Source of the DNA: Oleiharenicola sp.
GTDB lineage: Bacteria > Verrucomicrobiota > Verrucomicrobiia > Opitutales > Opitutaceae
Reading direction: 5' to 3'
Length of the DNA: 64,000 nucleotides
Assembly: GCA_025363455.1 (NCBI GenBank)
Contig: JANYDW010000013.1
Location: forward strand, 47,707 to 111,706
In this document: positions 25,193 to 33,399 of the stretch, in pieces
Layout of the letters: each line of letters opens with the position of its first letter
Numbering within the stretch: the stretch's first letter is position 1
Notes under the pieces: generated by a model
Database searches by the model: none
What the model saw: only the letters and a program-made list of their open reading frames with translations
What the model was told of the DNA's origin: nothing
Translations under genes and position numbers: made by a program

Positions 25193-26254
25193 ATGAGGTG
25201 CGGCGCACCGATTGCCACGGTCCTGTTTCTCGCCGCCACCGTCGCGGCCCCGGCCGCAGTGCGCTGGAATGACATCAACAAGCAATCCGCCGACTGGTAT
25301 GCCGGTGATGAAGCCCGCGCGATTGCCGCGAGTATTGTGCAGTATCAAACGTCGGAGGGTGGCTGGCCGAAGAATACAGATATGACGGCGCCGCCGTCCG
25401 CGGCGTTCCTCGCCGAGACCAAGTTCGATCATCGCGCGCCGACCATCGACAATGACGCCACCACTACCCAGCTGACGTATCTCGCGCACGCCCGCACTGC
25501 GAAGGACGACATGACGTTGCGGGCGGCGTTCGACCGGGGCTTCGATTATTTGCTCGCCGCGCAATACCCCAACGGCGGCTGGCCGCAGTATTTCCCGCTC
25601 ATCCCGGGCTACTACACCCACATCACCTTTAACGATGACGCCATGGTGAACGTGCTCGTCTTCCTGCGCGACGTTAGCCGGGGCGAGGCGCCCTATGCGT
25701 TCACGACCACCGAGCAGCGGGTCAGGGCGTCCGCCGCTGTGGAGAAGGGCATCGCCTGCGTTCTGCGCACCCAGGTGAAACAGGAGGGGAATCTCACCGT
25801 CTGGTGCGCCCAGCACGATGAGACCACTTTTGCCCCAGCACCCGCGCGCAACTTTCAACCGGTGTCGCTCTCCGGTGCGGAAAGCGTCGGCCTGGTCCGT
25901 TTTCTCATGAACATCGAGCACCCCGCGCCCGAAGTCATCGCGGCGATCGAGGGCGCGGTCGCCTGGTTCAAGGCCGTCCCGATCCACGGGCTGCGCGTGG
26001 ACGACACCCCAGGTGCGGACGGCAAGAAGGACCGCCATGCCGTGGCTGATCCCGCCGCGCCGGCGATCTGGGCGCGTTTCTATGAACTCGGGACCAACCG
26101 GCCGATCTTCACCGGTCGCGACAAAGTCATCCGCTATGATTTCAATGAGATCGAGCGCGAGCGGCGCACCGGTTACAATTACCTCAAGGATTGGCCAGCC
26201 AGCATGCTCGAGAAAGATTGCCCGCGCTGGCGGGTGAAAAACAAACTGCCATGA
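25193..26254 (+). CDS. PL10 pectate lyase
   Basis: PL10 enzymes cleave de-esterified pectin by beta-elimination with Ca2+. The 353-residue product has a signal peptide (IATVLFLAATVAAPAAV) and an alpha/alpha fold with SEGGWPKNTDM, TIDNDATTTQL (Ca and substrate Asp), YPNGGWPQYFP, YTHITFNDDAMVNVL, LTVWCAQHDETT and GYNYLKDWP at the end. The length is near that of known PL10 domains. I chose the ATG at 25193, directly after the transporter stop. Confidence 0.9.
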   Translation: MRCGAPIATVLFLAATVAAPAAVRWNDINKQSADWYAGDEARAIAASIVQYQTSEGGWPKNTDMTAPPSAAFLAETKFDHRAPTIDNDATTTQLTYLAHARTAKDDMTLRAAFDRGFDYLLAAQYPNGGWPQYFPLIPGYYTHITFNDDAMVNVLVFLRDVSRGEAPYAFTTTEQRVRASAAVEKGIACVLRTQVKQEGNLTVWCAQHDETTFAPAPARNFQPVSLSGAESVGLVRFLMNIEHPAPEVIAAIEGAVAWFKAVPIHGLRVDDTPGADGKKDRHAVADPAAPAIWARFYELGTNRPIFTGRDKVIRYDFNEIERERRTGYNYLKDWPASMLEKDCPRWRVKNKLP

Positions 26255-26265
26255 AGAAACTTCCT

Positions 26266-26326
26266 GTAGGTCGGGCTTTACGCCCGACATTCCTCCCCTG
26301 CATGTCGGGGATAAACCCCGACCTAC
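26266..26326. repeat. GTAGGTCGGG palindromic repeat between PL10 and CE8
   Basis: The outer arms GTAGGTCGGG(c)TTTA and TAAACCCCGACCTAC enclose a second CGACAT/ATGTCG hairpin. It separates the PL10 stop from the CE8 start by 79 bases. A related copy is at 53383-53430. Confidence 0.8.
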
Positions 26327-26333
26327 ATAAACC

Positions 26334-27326
26334 ATGAGGACAACGCTCTTGCTTGTGGGAGCGAGTTTGCTCGCGACCCTCCACGCCGCCGCTCCTCAGC
26401 CTGACGTCATCGTCGCCGTCGACGGCACCGGCCAGTACAGGTCGCTGCAGGAGGCCATCAGCGCGGCCCCGATGAAGACGGATCCCGCCACGCCGCACTG
26501 GGTCATCTTCGTCAAGGCTGGCACCTATCACGAGCGCATTTATGTGCAGCGCGAGCGGGGCAACATCCACGTCATCGGCGAGGACCGGGAGAAGACCATC
26601 ATTGCCTACAATCTCTACGCCAACCTCCCGGGTCCGGACGGCAAACCCATCGGCACCTTCCGCACGCCCACCGTCCAGGTCGATGGTGACGGTATGATCT
26701 GGGAGAACCTCACGCTCGCCAACACCGCCGGCGAGCCGGGACCGCGCCCCGACGGCCCCCCCGTGGCCCAGGCCTTGGCCCTGCGCGCGGACGGCGACCG
26801 GCTCATTTTCCGTGGCTGCCGGTTCCTCGGGTGGCAGGACACCATTCTGGTCAACCGCGGGCGCCACTACTTCACTGACTGCTACATCGAGGGCCACGTG
26901 GATTTCATCTTCGGCGCGGCCACATCGTATTTCGACCGCTGCCACATCCACGTGCTGAAAGACGGCTATGTCACCGCAGCCTCGACGCCCAAGGACCAGC
27001 CTTACGGCTACGTGTTCGCCGATTGCAAGATCACCGGGGCCGAAGGCGTGAAAACTTATCTCGGACGGCCGTGGCGCGATTTCGCCAAGACGGTGTTTCT
27101 TCGGACGGAGATTTCCGCGAACGTTCGGCCGGAGGGCTGGCACAACTGGAACAAGCCGCTGGCCGAGCAGACGACCTTCTACGCCGAGTTCGGCAGCACC
27201 GGGCCCGGCTCCTCGCCGGCCACGCGCGTGGCGTGGGCCAAGCCGCTCACCGCCGAGGCCGCCGCTGCGCTGACGCCCCAGAAAGTGCTCGGTGGCGCTG
27301 ACGGTTGGAATCCGCTGGCCCCATGA
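26334..27326 (+). CDS. CE8 pectin methylesterase
   Basis: It removes methyl esters from homogalacturonan so that lyases can act. The 330-residue product has the beta-helix signatures GTGQYRSLQEAI, GWQDTIL (acid/base Asp), HVDFIFG (nucleophile Asp) and YLGRPWRDF (substrate Arg). The signal peptide (MRTTLLLVGASLLATLHA) is partly encoded by a repeat half-site (26355-26376). Its stop overlaps the next start (ATGA at 27323). Confidence 0.93.
   Translation: MRTTLLLVGASLLATLHAAAPQPDVIVAVDGTGQYRSLQEAISAAPMKTDPATPHWVIFVKAGTYHERIYVQRERGNIHVIGEDREKTIIAYNLYANLPGPDGKPIGTFRTPTVQVDGDGMIWENLTLANTAGEPGPRPDGPPVAQALALRADGDRLIFRGCRFLGWQDTILVNRGRHYFTDCYIEGHVDFIFGAATSYFDRCHIHVLKDGYVTAASTPKDQPYGYVFADCKITGAEGVKTYLGRPWRDFAKTVFLRTEISANVRPEGWHNWNKPLAEQTTFYAEFGSTGPGSSPATRVAWAKPLTAEAAAALTPQKVLGGADGWNPLAP
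26355..26376 (+). repeat. GTGGGAGCGAGTTTGCTCGC half-site inside the CE8 signal peptide
   Basis: These 22 bases equal one arm of the full palindromic repeat at 37174-37232 apart from one base (T for C). In frame they encode VGASLLA, part of the hydrophobic core. Confidence 0.7.
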
Positions 27327-28873
27327 AGACCTGGCTCCGCTTTCTGCTGCTGGGCTGGCTGCCCGCACTCGCTCAGGCCGCCGATCCGCCCGCGCCCGCC
27401 GCGCCCGCCGCGCCCAAGCTCCATATCGTCCTCGTCGGTGACTCGACCGTGAATGACGGCGGTGGCTGGGGCTACGGTTTCCGGCAATTCTTGACTGAGG
27501 ACGTCGTGGTCACCAACACAGCGCAAAACGGCCGCAGTTCGAAAAGCTTCCGGGCCGAGGGTTACTGGGATAAGGCGCTGGCTGCGAAGGGCGATTACTA
27601 CCTGATTCAGTTCGGCCACAACGACCAGCCCGGCAAGGGCCCCGGGCGTGAGACCGATCCGGCCACGACCTTCACCGAGAACATGGCCCGCTACGTCGAT
27701 GAGGTCCGCACCCAGGGCGGCCAGCCGATTCTCGTCACCTCGCTCACCCGGCGGAATTTTTCCAAGACTGACCCCAAACGCATCGAATCGACGCTTACGC
27801 CTTGGGCCGAGGCCGTGAAGAAGCTCGGCGTGGCGAAAAAAGTTCCGGTCATCGACCTGCATGCCCTGAGCATCGCCTATTGCGAAGGCATCGGGCCGGA
27901 GCGCACGGCCGGGTTCAATTTCCCGGACCAGGCGGGCAAGAACGACACGACCCACCTGCACGGCGAGGGGAGGGTGGTCTTCGCCCGGCTCGTCGTGGAT
28001 GAGCTGCGCAAGGCCGTGCCGGCGCTCGCGCCCGTTTTGCGGACGGAGCCGGGCGCGGCGAAGCTGACCGACATTCAATACGGCGAGGCTGGCGGACAGA
28101 AGTTGTTGCTCGACGTGGGTGTGGCTGCCGGTGAAGGCCCGCACCCCGTGGCCATCCTGGTGCACGGGGGCGGCTGGAGCCGCGGCGATAAATTCCGCGT
28201 GCCGGCCGGGGACAGCGCCGACATCACGCCGTGGTTTGCCCCGCTCACGGCGGCGAAGTTCACCTGGTTCTCCATCAACTACCGGCTGGCCCCGCAGCAT
28301 CGCTGGCCGGAGGGCTTCACGGACCTGCAGACCGCCATCCGCTGGGTGAAGGCCCATGCGGCGGAATACGGCGGTGACCCGGCGCGCATCGCCCTGTTTG
28401 GCCATTCGTCGGGCGGTCATGTGGTCTGTCTGGCGGCGACGCTGATCGACGACAGCGTTCGCGTGCAGGCCGTGGTCGGCTATGCGCCGGTGACCAACCA
28501 CGAGCAGGACCTGCCGGTGCGCGGAGGACTCAGCATGTCGCTGCAGGGCCTCCTGAACCGCCCGAAGGCCCTGACGCCCGAGTCGCTCGGCCTGTTGCGC
28601 GAACTCTCGCCCATCAACCATGTGCGGCCGGGCCTGCCGCCGTTCCTGCTTATCCACGGCGAAAAGGACAAGACGGTGCCGCTCCAACAGTCGCTCGATT
28701 TCCAAGCCAAGCTTCGCGCGGACGGAAATGTTTGTGACTTGATGGTGATCCCCGGGGCCGGGCATGCCTTCGCTGACTGGGAACGGCTCGATCCGGAATA
28801 TCCGGCGCGCATGGTGGCTTGGCTCAGCGAGCATCTGCGGTCGGACGGATCGCCCGCCGCACCGATTCACTAG
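27323..28873 (+). CDS. CE12-type acetylesterase fused to an alpha/beta-hydrolase
   Basis: The 516-residue product has a signal peptide (LRFLLLGWLPALAQA), then an SGNH domain of CE12 type (about 30-240): VGDSTVND, NTAQNGRSS, FGHNDQPGKGPGRETDP and NDTTHLHGEG with the Asp and His. A second domain (about 255-510) has the HSL/BD-FAE type features HGGGWSRGD, INYRLAPQHRWP, GHSSGGHV (Ser), EKDKTV (Asp) and AGHAF (His). Both would be ester hydrolases, probably rhamnogalacturonan or pectin deacetylases. It is coupled by overlap to the CE8 gene. Confidence 0.9.
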   Translation: MKTWLRFLLLGWLPALAQAADPPAPAAPAAPKLHIVLVGDSTVNDGGGWGYGFRQFLTEDVVVTNTAQNGRSSKSFRAEGYWDKALAAKGDYYLIQFGHNDQPGKGPGRETDPATTFTENMARYVDEVRTQGGQPILVTSLTRRNFSKTDPKRIESTLTPWAEAVKKLGVAKKVPVIDLHALSIAYCEGIGPERTAGFNFPDQAGKNDTTHLHGEGRVVFARLVVDELRKAVPALAPVLRTEPGAAKLTDIQYGEAGGQKLLLDVGVAAGEGPHPVAILVHGGGWSRGDKFRVPAGDSADITPWFAPLTAAKFTWFSINYRLAPQHRWPEGFTDLQTAIRWVKAHAAEYGGDPARIALFGHSSGGHVVCLAATLIDDSVRVQAVVGYAPVTNHEQDLPVRGGLSMSLQGLLNRPKALTPESLGLLRELSPINHVRPGLPPFLLIHGEKDKTVPLQQSLDFQAKLRADGNVCDLMVIPGAGHAFADWERLDPEYPARMVAWLSEHLRSDGSPAAPIH

Positions 28874-28907
28874 GCCATGTCTTCCAACACTCAAAACCGC
28901 CTAACTC

Positions 28908-28991
28908 GTCATTCTGAGCGCAGCGAAGAATCCACTCTTGCGAGCCAGGCCCAGGTTGAACCCATGTATCCTTCGCTGCGCTCAGGATGAC
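28908..28991. repeat. Inverted repeat, TCATCCTGAGCGCAGCGAAGG family, copy 2
   Basis: Its arms are 28908-28933 and 28966-28991, near-perfect reverse complements. It follows the end of the 17346-28873 gene run and could end it; the next gene starts at 29089. Confidence 0.85.
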
Positions 28992-29088
28992 GGACCGGGT
29001 TTGAAAACACGCTCGATGCCCTCATCACGGTATTGAACAATTTCCCCAACGGCCCAATCCTCCTCCTCCTCCCACATTATTGTCCCTC

Positions 29089-29877
29089 ATGAATCCTTCC
29101 GAATATCTTAACGCTGCTTTTGGCCTCTCGGGCAAAGTCGCCGTCGTCATCGGTGGCACCGGTGAACTCTGTGGCGCCATGGCCGAGGGCCTCGCTGGCG
29201 CCGGCGCCGAGGTCGTCATTGTCGGCCGCAACGCGGAGAAGGCCCAGGCGAGGCTCGACAAGATTGCCGCCGCCGGCGGCAAGGCCTGGTTCCACGCCGC
29301 CGAAGCCACCAGCAAGGGTGAGGTCGAGGGCTTGCTCGCCGCCGTGCTCAAGCGTAGCGGCCGGGTCGACGTCGTCGTCAATGGCGCCGGCATCAACTCG
29401 GCCACGCCGTTCTTCGATATCACCGAGGAGGAGTTCGATCGCATCCTGCGCGTCAACGTGAAAGGCGTGTTCCTCGGCTGCCAGGTCTTCGGCAAATACC
29501 TCGTCGAGCGCGGACAGGGGGGCTCGATCATCAACCTCGGCTCGATGTCCGGCATTGTGCCGCTGTCGCGCGTCATCACCTACTCGGCGTCGAAAGGCGC
29601 CGTGCACAACCTCTCGCTCAACCTCGCCCGCGAGTGGGCCACCGCCCGCGTACGGGTGAACGTCCTTGTGCCCGGCTTCTTCCCGGCGGAACAAAACAAG
29701 AAGGTCCTCACGCCCGATCGCGTGGCGAGCATCATGAGCCACACCCCGATGAAGCGCTTCGGCGAGGCGCGCGAGCTCATTGGCGCCACGCTCCTGCTCG
29801 CCAGCGACGCCGCCGGCTCCTTTATCACCGGCGAGGAACTGATCGTCGACGGCGGCTACCACGCGATGACGATTTAG
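29089..29877 (+). CDS. SDR oxidoreductase, probable fructuronate reductase (mannonate-forming)
   Basis: The 262-residue product is a classical [56 protein letters not shown] (Tyr and Lys) and [13 protein letters not shown]. It lies just before uxaE and uxaC. Fructuronate formed by UxaE needs reduction to mannonate, and no UxuB-type long-chain dehydrogenase is present, so this SDR is the best candidate. SDRs of this kind take that place in several uronate loci, by my recollection. Function by context only. Confidence 0.7.
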   Translation: MNPSEYLNAAFGLSGKVAVVIGGTGELCGAMAEGLAGAGAEVVIVGRNAEKAQARLDKIAAAGGKAWFHAAEATSKGEVEGLLAAVLKRSGRVDVVVNGAGINSATPFFDITEEEFDRILRVNVKGVFLGCQVFGKYLVERGQGGSIINLGSMSGIVPLSRVITYSASKGAVHNLSLNLAREWATARVRVNVLVPGFFPAEQNKKVLTPDRVASIMSHTPMKRFGEARELIGATLLLASDAAGSFITGEELIVDGGYHAMTI

Positions 29878-29895
29878 CGGCGCGTTCCTGCTTTT

Positions 29896-29945
29896 GGAGG
29901 GCTCGCGTCCCTGCGAGCCGGCCCGGAGAGACCCGGGCCCTCCAC
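29896..29945. repeat. GGAGGGCTCGCG palindromic repeat
   Basis: The ends GGAGGGC(TCGCG) and GGGCCCTCC with inner GCGTCCCTGCGAGCC form a two-armed hairpin between the SDR gene and uxaE. Confidence 0.6.
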
Positions 29946-29962
29946 CCAACCCTTTCTCCCCC

Positions 29963-31783
29963 ATGTCCCCGATTACCACTTTCCTCCTGAAGCACAACCT
30001 GCGCATCGCCGCGAACCCATGCGTCTCGCCCGACTTCTGCCTCGACTGGCCGGCGCTGGAGGCCGACATCCTGGCCGGTCGCGCCCACGAGTACGCCAAG
30101 AGCAGGTTTTCCTCAGCCCTCGGCGAGTGGACCCTGCTGGAAAACGAAGCCGGTGATTGCGCCTGGAAGCTGCAAGCCAATGCGTCGCCCCTCGCCCATG
30201 GCGTACCGTTGGCGCATGGCGCCATGGCCTTTCCCGCCACCTGGGAAAATCTCCTTACGCTGAAGAACCACATCCAGCAGCACGATCCCGAGTCGACCAT
30301 CTTTCCGACGGCCACGGCCAGGCTCGGCCAAAGTACGCTCGGCGTCGGCGCGCGCTTCACCACGCTGCATTGGCCGGCCGTCGAATGGGCGATGAGCGCC
30401 CTCGAGATCGGCCTCACCGCCAACCAAAATTCCATCCCGCGCGAACTCGTCTATGACGTCGACGCGATGCTCGCGAACCGGCTCGACACCGTGCCGTTCC
30501 CCTTCATCGGCACCAACGTCCCCGAGGGCCATCAGGGCCAGAGCGTCGAGGGCATGAGCCACGGTTGCGTGCTCTCCAAGCTCAAGACGGGCTTCCATCA
30601 CCGCAAGATCGCGTGGTCGTTCAATGCCGACCACCAACCCATCGGCGGCAAGTTCGACAGCCGTGAAGACGCCCTCGTCAGCGGCTGTCTGCTGGCCAGC
30701 TACATCACTTTCGACCTTTCGCCCGAGCTCGCCCTCAACCAGCCGGCGAAGGTGTCTGATATCCCGGCCGATGTCGTCACGAAGACTCGCGCGCGTGTTG
30801 CCGCCGCCGGGCTGAAGCTGGACGATGCCGCCTTCAACCAGCTGCTCGCGACCGTCTGGACGCCGATGCTCAAGATGAAGCGTCGCGACGAGAAATACGC
30901 GACCGCCCGCGCCAAAGCCTTCACTACGCCCGTCGGCCGCGGCTATTTGCGTGAGCTGTCGATCGACGAGCTGCCCGGCCTCACCACACCCGAGACCACC
31001 GCCATCATGCTCGCGCTTTGCGAAGTCATGGGCATGCCGGTCAACTTCGTGGCCCCGGCCTTTGGTTTCCAGAAGAACACCCCGTATCCCGACAACACCG
31101 CGCTGCGTGCCCTCATCCAGAAACAGTGGGACGTATGCGTGAAGTTCGACGTCAGCATCGGTTTCCACTCCGGCTCGGGCAAGTCCGCCGAGAACTACCA
31201 GGTGATGGGGCAGGTGACCGGCAGCCGGCTCGAGATCAAGACCAGCGGTCGCTACACCTATGAGATGGGTGTGGCGCTTTCCCAATCGAAGAATCCCACC
31301 GACGCCGCGCTCTGGCACGACTGGTATGAGTTTACATTACACATGGCTTTGCTTTGCGCATACGGAGGTGGAACAGAATCTGACATGGCGAGAATCTTCA
31401 TATCAGATGCCCTTAGGAAGGCTGGGATGAAGACAGATGTCTTCGACGAAGATGATAAATGTTACGAAGCGCTCAGGGCCCTCTCGCCCTCACCTGATCA
31501 TATGTTCTTCTTCGAGTACAACTTCCTTTACGTGCTCGCCGCCGGCGGCCGGCCGGAGAAGTCCGCCCTCGGCGACCACACGCCCGCCGGCTACGCCCAG
31601 CGGGCCCGCTTCTACGCCATCAGCCCCGAGGCCCGGTTGCTGTTCGCGAAGCGCATCGCGGCCTACCTGATCTTCCTCGCGGAGAACACGGGCCTGGCCT
31701 CCAAGGAGCGCTGCGCTGCGACGAGCAAGCTGCTGGCGGGTTACGCCACGCTCGAAGCCATGCTGAATGACATCTCAAGGTAG
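29963..31783 (+). CDS. uxaE: Tagaturonate epimerase
   Basis: UxaE interconverts tagaturonate and fructuronate, letting galacturonate enter the mannonate branch without UxaB/UxaA. The 606-residue product matches the family in GATTLHWPAVEWAM-like, FIGTNVPEGHQGQ, DEVGGKFDSRED-like and SIGFHSGSGKSAENYQ stretches; characterised thermophile members are, by recollection, about 100 residues shorter. The segment from about 31325 to 31500 has unusually low GC and codons such as ATA, TTA, AGA, AGG, GGA and ACA, unlike the rest. The stop codon TAG (31781) is the first bases of a palindromic repeat. Confidence 0.85.
   Translation: MSPITTFLLKHNLRIAANPCVSPDFCLDWPALEADILAGRAHEYAKSRFSSALGEWTLLENEAGDCAWKLQANASPLAHGVPLAHGAMAFPATWENLLTLKNHIQQHDPESTIFPTATARLGQSTLGVGARFTTLHWPAVEWAMSALEIGLTANQNSIPRELVYDVDAMLANRLDTVPFPFIGTNVPEGHQGQSVEGMSHGCVLSKLKTGFHHRKIAWSFNADHQPIGGKFDSREDALVSGCLLASYITFDLSPELALNQPAKVSDIPADVVTKTRARVAAAGLKLDDAAFNQLLATVWTPMLKMKRRDEKYATARAKAFTTPVGRGYLRELSIDELPGLTTPETTAIMLALCEVMGMPVNFVAPAFGFQKNTPYPDNTALRALIQKQWDVCVKFDVSIGFHSGSGKSAENYQVMGQVTGSRLEIKTSGRYTYEMGVALSQSKNPTDAALWHDWYEFTLHMALLCAYGGGTESDMARIFISDALRKAGMKTDVFDEDDKCYEALRALSPSPDHMFFFEYNFLYVLAAGGRPEKSALGDHTPAGYAQRARFYAISPEARLLFAKRIAAYLIFLAENTGLASKERCAATSKLLAGYATLEAMLNDISR
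31325..31500 (+). other. Low-GC mosaic segment within uxaE
   Basis: Over 31321-31440 I count 55 G/C in 120 bases (46%), against 39 in 60 (65%) for 31201-31260. Codon choice switches sharply at TGG-TAT (31322-31327), with TTA, ATA, AGA, AGG, GGA, ACA and TCA all appearing, and returns to the host style around 31480. The protein stays in frame (HMALLCAYGGGTESDMARIF in this part). Confidence 0.75.
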
Positions 31784-31838
31784 GGCGGCGAGTCCCTTCG
31801 CCGCCGCGAACGGCGCGGAACGGAGTCCGCGCCCTACC
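31781..31838. repeat. TAGGGCGGCGAGTCC palindromic repeat at the uxaE stop, copy 1
   Basis: It begins with the TAG that ends uxaE and closes with GGACTCCG-type and GCGCCCTACC bases. A sister copy lies at 34505-34562. The insertion seems to have supplied or replaced the stop codon. Confidence 0.75.
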
Positions 31839-31876
31839 AGTCTCCTCAATCAAAAATCGAGAATCCAAAATCGAAA

Positions 31877-33298
31877 ATGACCAAGCCCTTCATCCACGAC
31901 GATTTTCTCCTGCACACGGACGCGGCGCGGGATCTCTACCACAGCTTCGCCAAGGCCGAGCCGATCTACGACTACCACTGCCACTTGCCGCCGCAGCTGA
32001 TCCTCGAGAACCACCAGTTCGCCGACCTCGCCGAGATCTGGCTCGGCGGGGACCATTACAAGTGGCGTGCCATGCGCTCCAACGGCGTCGACGAGCGCTT
32101 CTGCACCGGCGACGCCAAACCACGCGAGAAGTTCGACGCCTGGTGTGCCACCGTTCCGCACACGCTCCGCAATCCGCTTTACCACTGGTCGCATCTCGAG
32201 CTGGCCCGCTATTTTGGGATTACCGACATCATCAACCCGTCTTCGGCCAACAAAATCTGGCGCGAGGCCAACGAGAAACTGGCGGGCATGCGCGTGCACG
32301 ACATCCTCGCGGCCAACAAGGTCGCGGTCATCTGCACCACCGACGACCCGGCCGAATCGCTCGACCAGCACGCGAAGATCAACCAGTCCGGCCTCAAGAC
32401 CCGCGTCTACCCGACTTTCCGGCCCGACAACGCGCTGATCGTCAGCGCGCCCGCCGCCTTCAACGCCTGGCTGGAGAAACTGGGCGGCTCGGCGGGCTTG
32501 CCGGTGAAGTCCTTCGACGACTACCTTTCCGCCCTGCAGAAACGCCACGCGGCGTTCCACGCGGTCGGCGGGCGCCTGTCCGACCACGGCATGGAGAACT
32601 GCTACGCCGAGTCCTGCACCGCCGCCGAGGCCAAGGCCATCTACGATGCCGCACGCGCCGGCCGCGCGGCATCGGCGGGCGACCTGGCCAAGTTCTGCTC
32701 ATTCATGATGCTGGAGTTCGGACGCTGGGACGCGAAGGCCGGCTGGACCAAGCAGCTCCATCTCGGCGCCCAGCGCAGCAACAACACCCGCCTACTGAAG
32801 CAGCTCGGGCCCGACACTGGATTCGATTCGATCGGGGATTTTTCGCAGACCCGCGCCTTGTCACGTTTCCTCGACACCCTCGACTCGACTAACGAATTGC
32901 CGCGCACGGTCCTCTATAACCTCAACCCGGCCGACAACTACGCTTTTGCGACGATGATCGGCAACTTCCAGGACGGCTCCGTCCCCGGCAAGATGCAATT
33001 CGGCTCGGGCTGGTGGTTCCTCGACCAGAAGGAGGCGATGGAGTGGCAGCTCAACGCGCTCTCGAACCTCGGCCTGCTCAGCCGCTTCGTCGGTATGCTC
33101 ACCGACTCGCGCAGTTTTCTCAGTTACACGCGCCACGAGTATTTTCGCCGCACGCTCTGCAACCTGCTCGGCGCCGAGATGGAACGCGGCGAGATCCCCG
33201 CCGATCGGGCGCTCGTCGGCGGCATGGTGAAAAACATCTGTTTCGCCAACGCCCGCGACTACTTCCGCCTGGCGCTCGATCCCGCATTTGCCAAGTAA
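31877..33298 (+). CDS. uxaC: Uronate isomerase
   Basis: UxaC isomerises galacturonate to tagaturonate (and glucuronate to fructuronate). The 473-residue length is typical. Family motifs are PIYDYHCHLPPQLI with the HxH metal ligands, WLGGDHYKWRAMRSNGV, ICTTDDPAESL, YPTFRPDNAL, MLEFGRW and GSGWWFLDQKEAMEWQ, and it ends with FANARDYFRLA. It lies 93 bases after uxaE. Confidence 0.95.
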   Translation: MTKPFIHDDFLLHTDAARDLYHSFAKAEPIYDYHCHLPPQLILENHQFADLAEIWLGGDHYKWRAMRSNGVDERFCTGDAKPREKFDAWCATVPHTLRNPLYHWSHLELARYFGITDIINPSSANKIWREANEKLAGMRVHDILAANKVAVICTTDDPAESLDQHAKINQSGLKTRVYPTFRPDNALIVSAPAAFNAWLEKLGGSAGLPVKSFDDYLSALQKRHAAFHAVGGRLSDHGMENCYAESCTAAEAKAIYDAARAGRAASAGDLAKFCSFMMLEFGRWDAKAGWTKQLHLGAQRSNNTRLLKQLGPDTGFDSIGDFSQTRALSRFLDTLDSTNELPRTVLYNLNPADNYAFATMIGNFQDGSVPGKMQFGSGWWFLDQKEAMEWQLNALSNLGLLSRFVGMLTDSRSFLSYTRHEYFRRTLCNLLGAEMERGEIPADRALVGGMVKNICFANARDYFRLALDPAFAK

Positions 33299-33330
33299 TG
33301 ATGCCGCGGCCTTCGATCCCCTCTGTTCTC

Positions 33331-33380
33331 GTAGCAGCCGTTGTCCGACGGCTGGATAGCGATGTTACCACCGCTGCTAC
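33331..33380. repeat. GTAGCAGCCG palindromic repeat at the 5' end of the lyase gene
   Basis: GTAGCAGC and GCTGCTAC are the outer arms, with CCGTTGTCCGACGG as an inner hairpin. It lies just after the uxaC stop and before the chosen start of the next gene; if that gene used its overlapping ATG at 33298, the repeat would be translated. Confidence 0.7.
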
Positions 33381-33399
33381 ATCCGAATCGCGGGTGTTG

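Noticed and set aside
27179..28894. Minus-strand ORF of 571 codons opposite the CE12 fusion
   Set aside because: The opposite strand has two intact catalytic domains; the long open antisense frame follows from GC-rich third positions.
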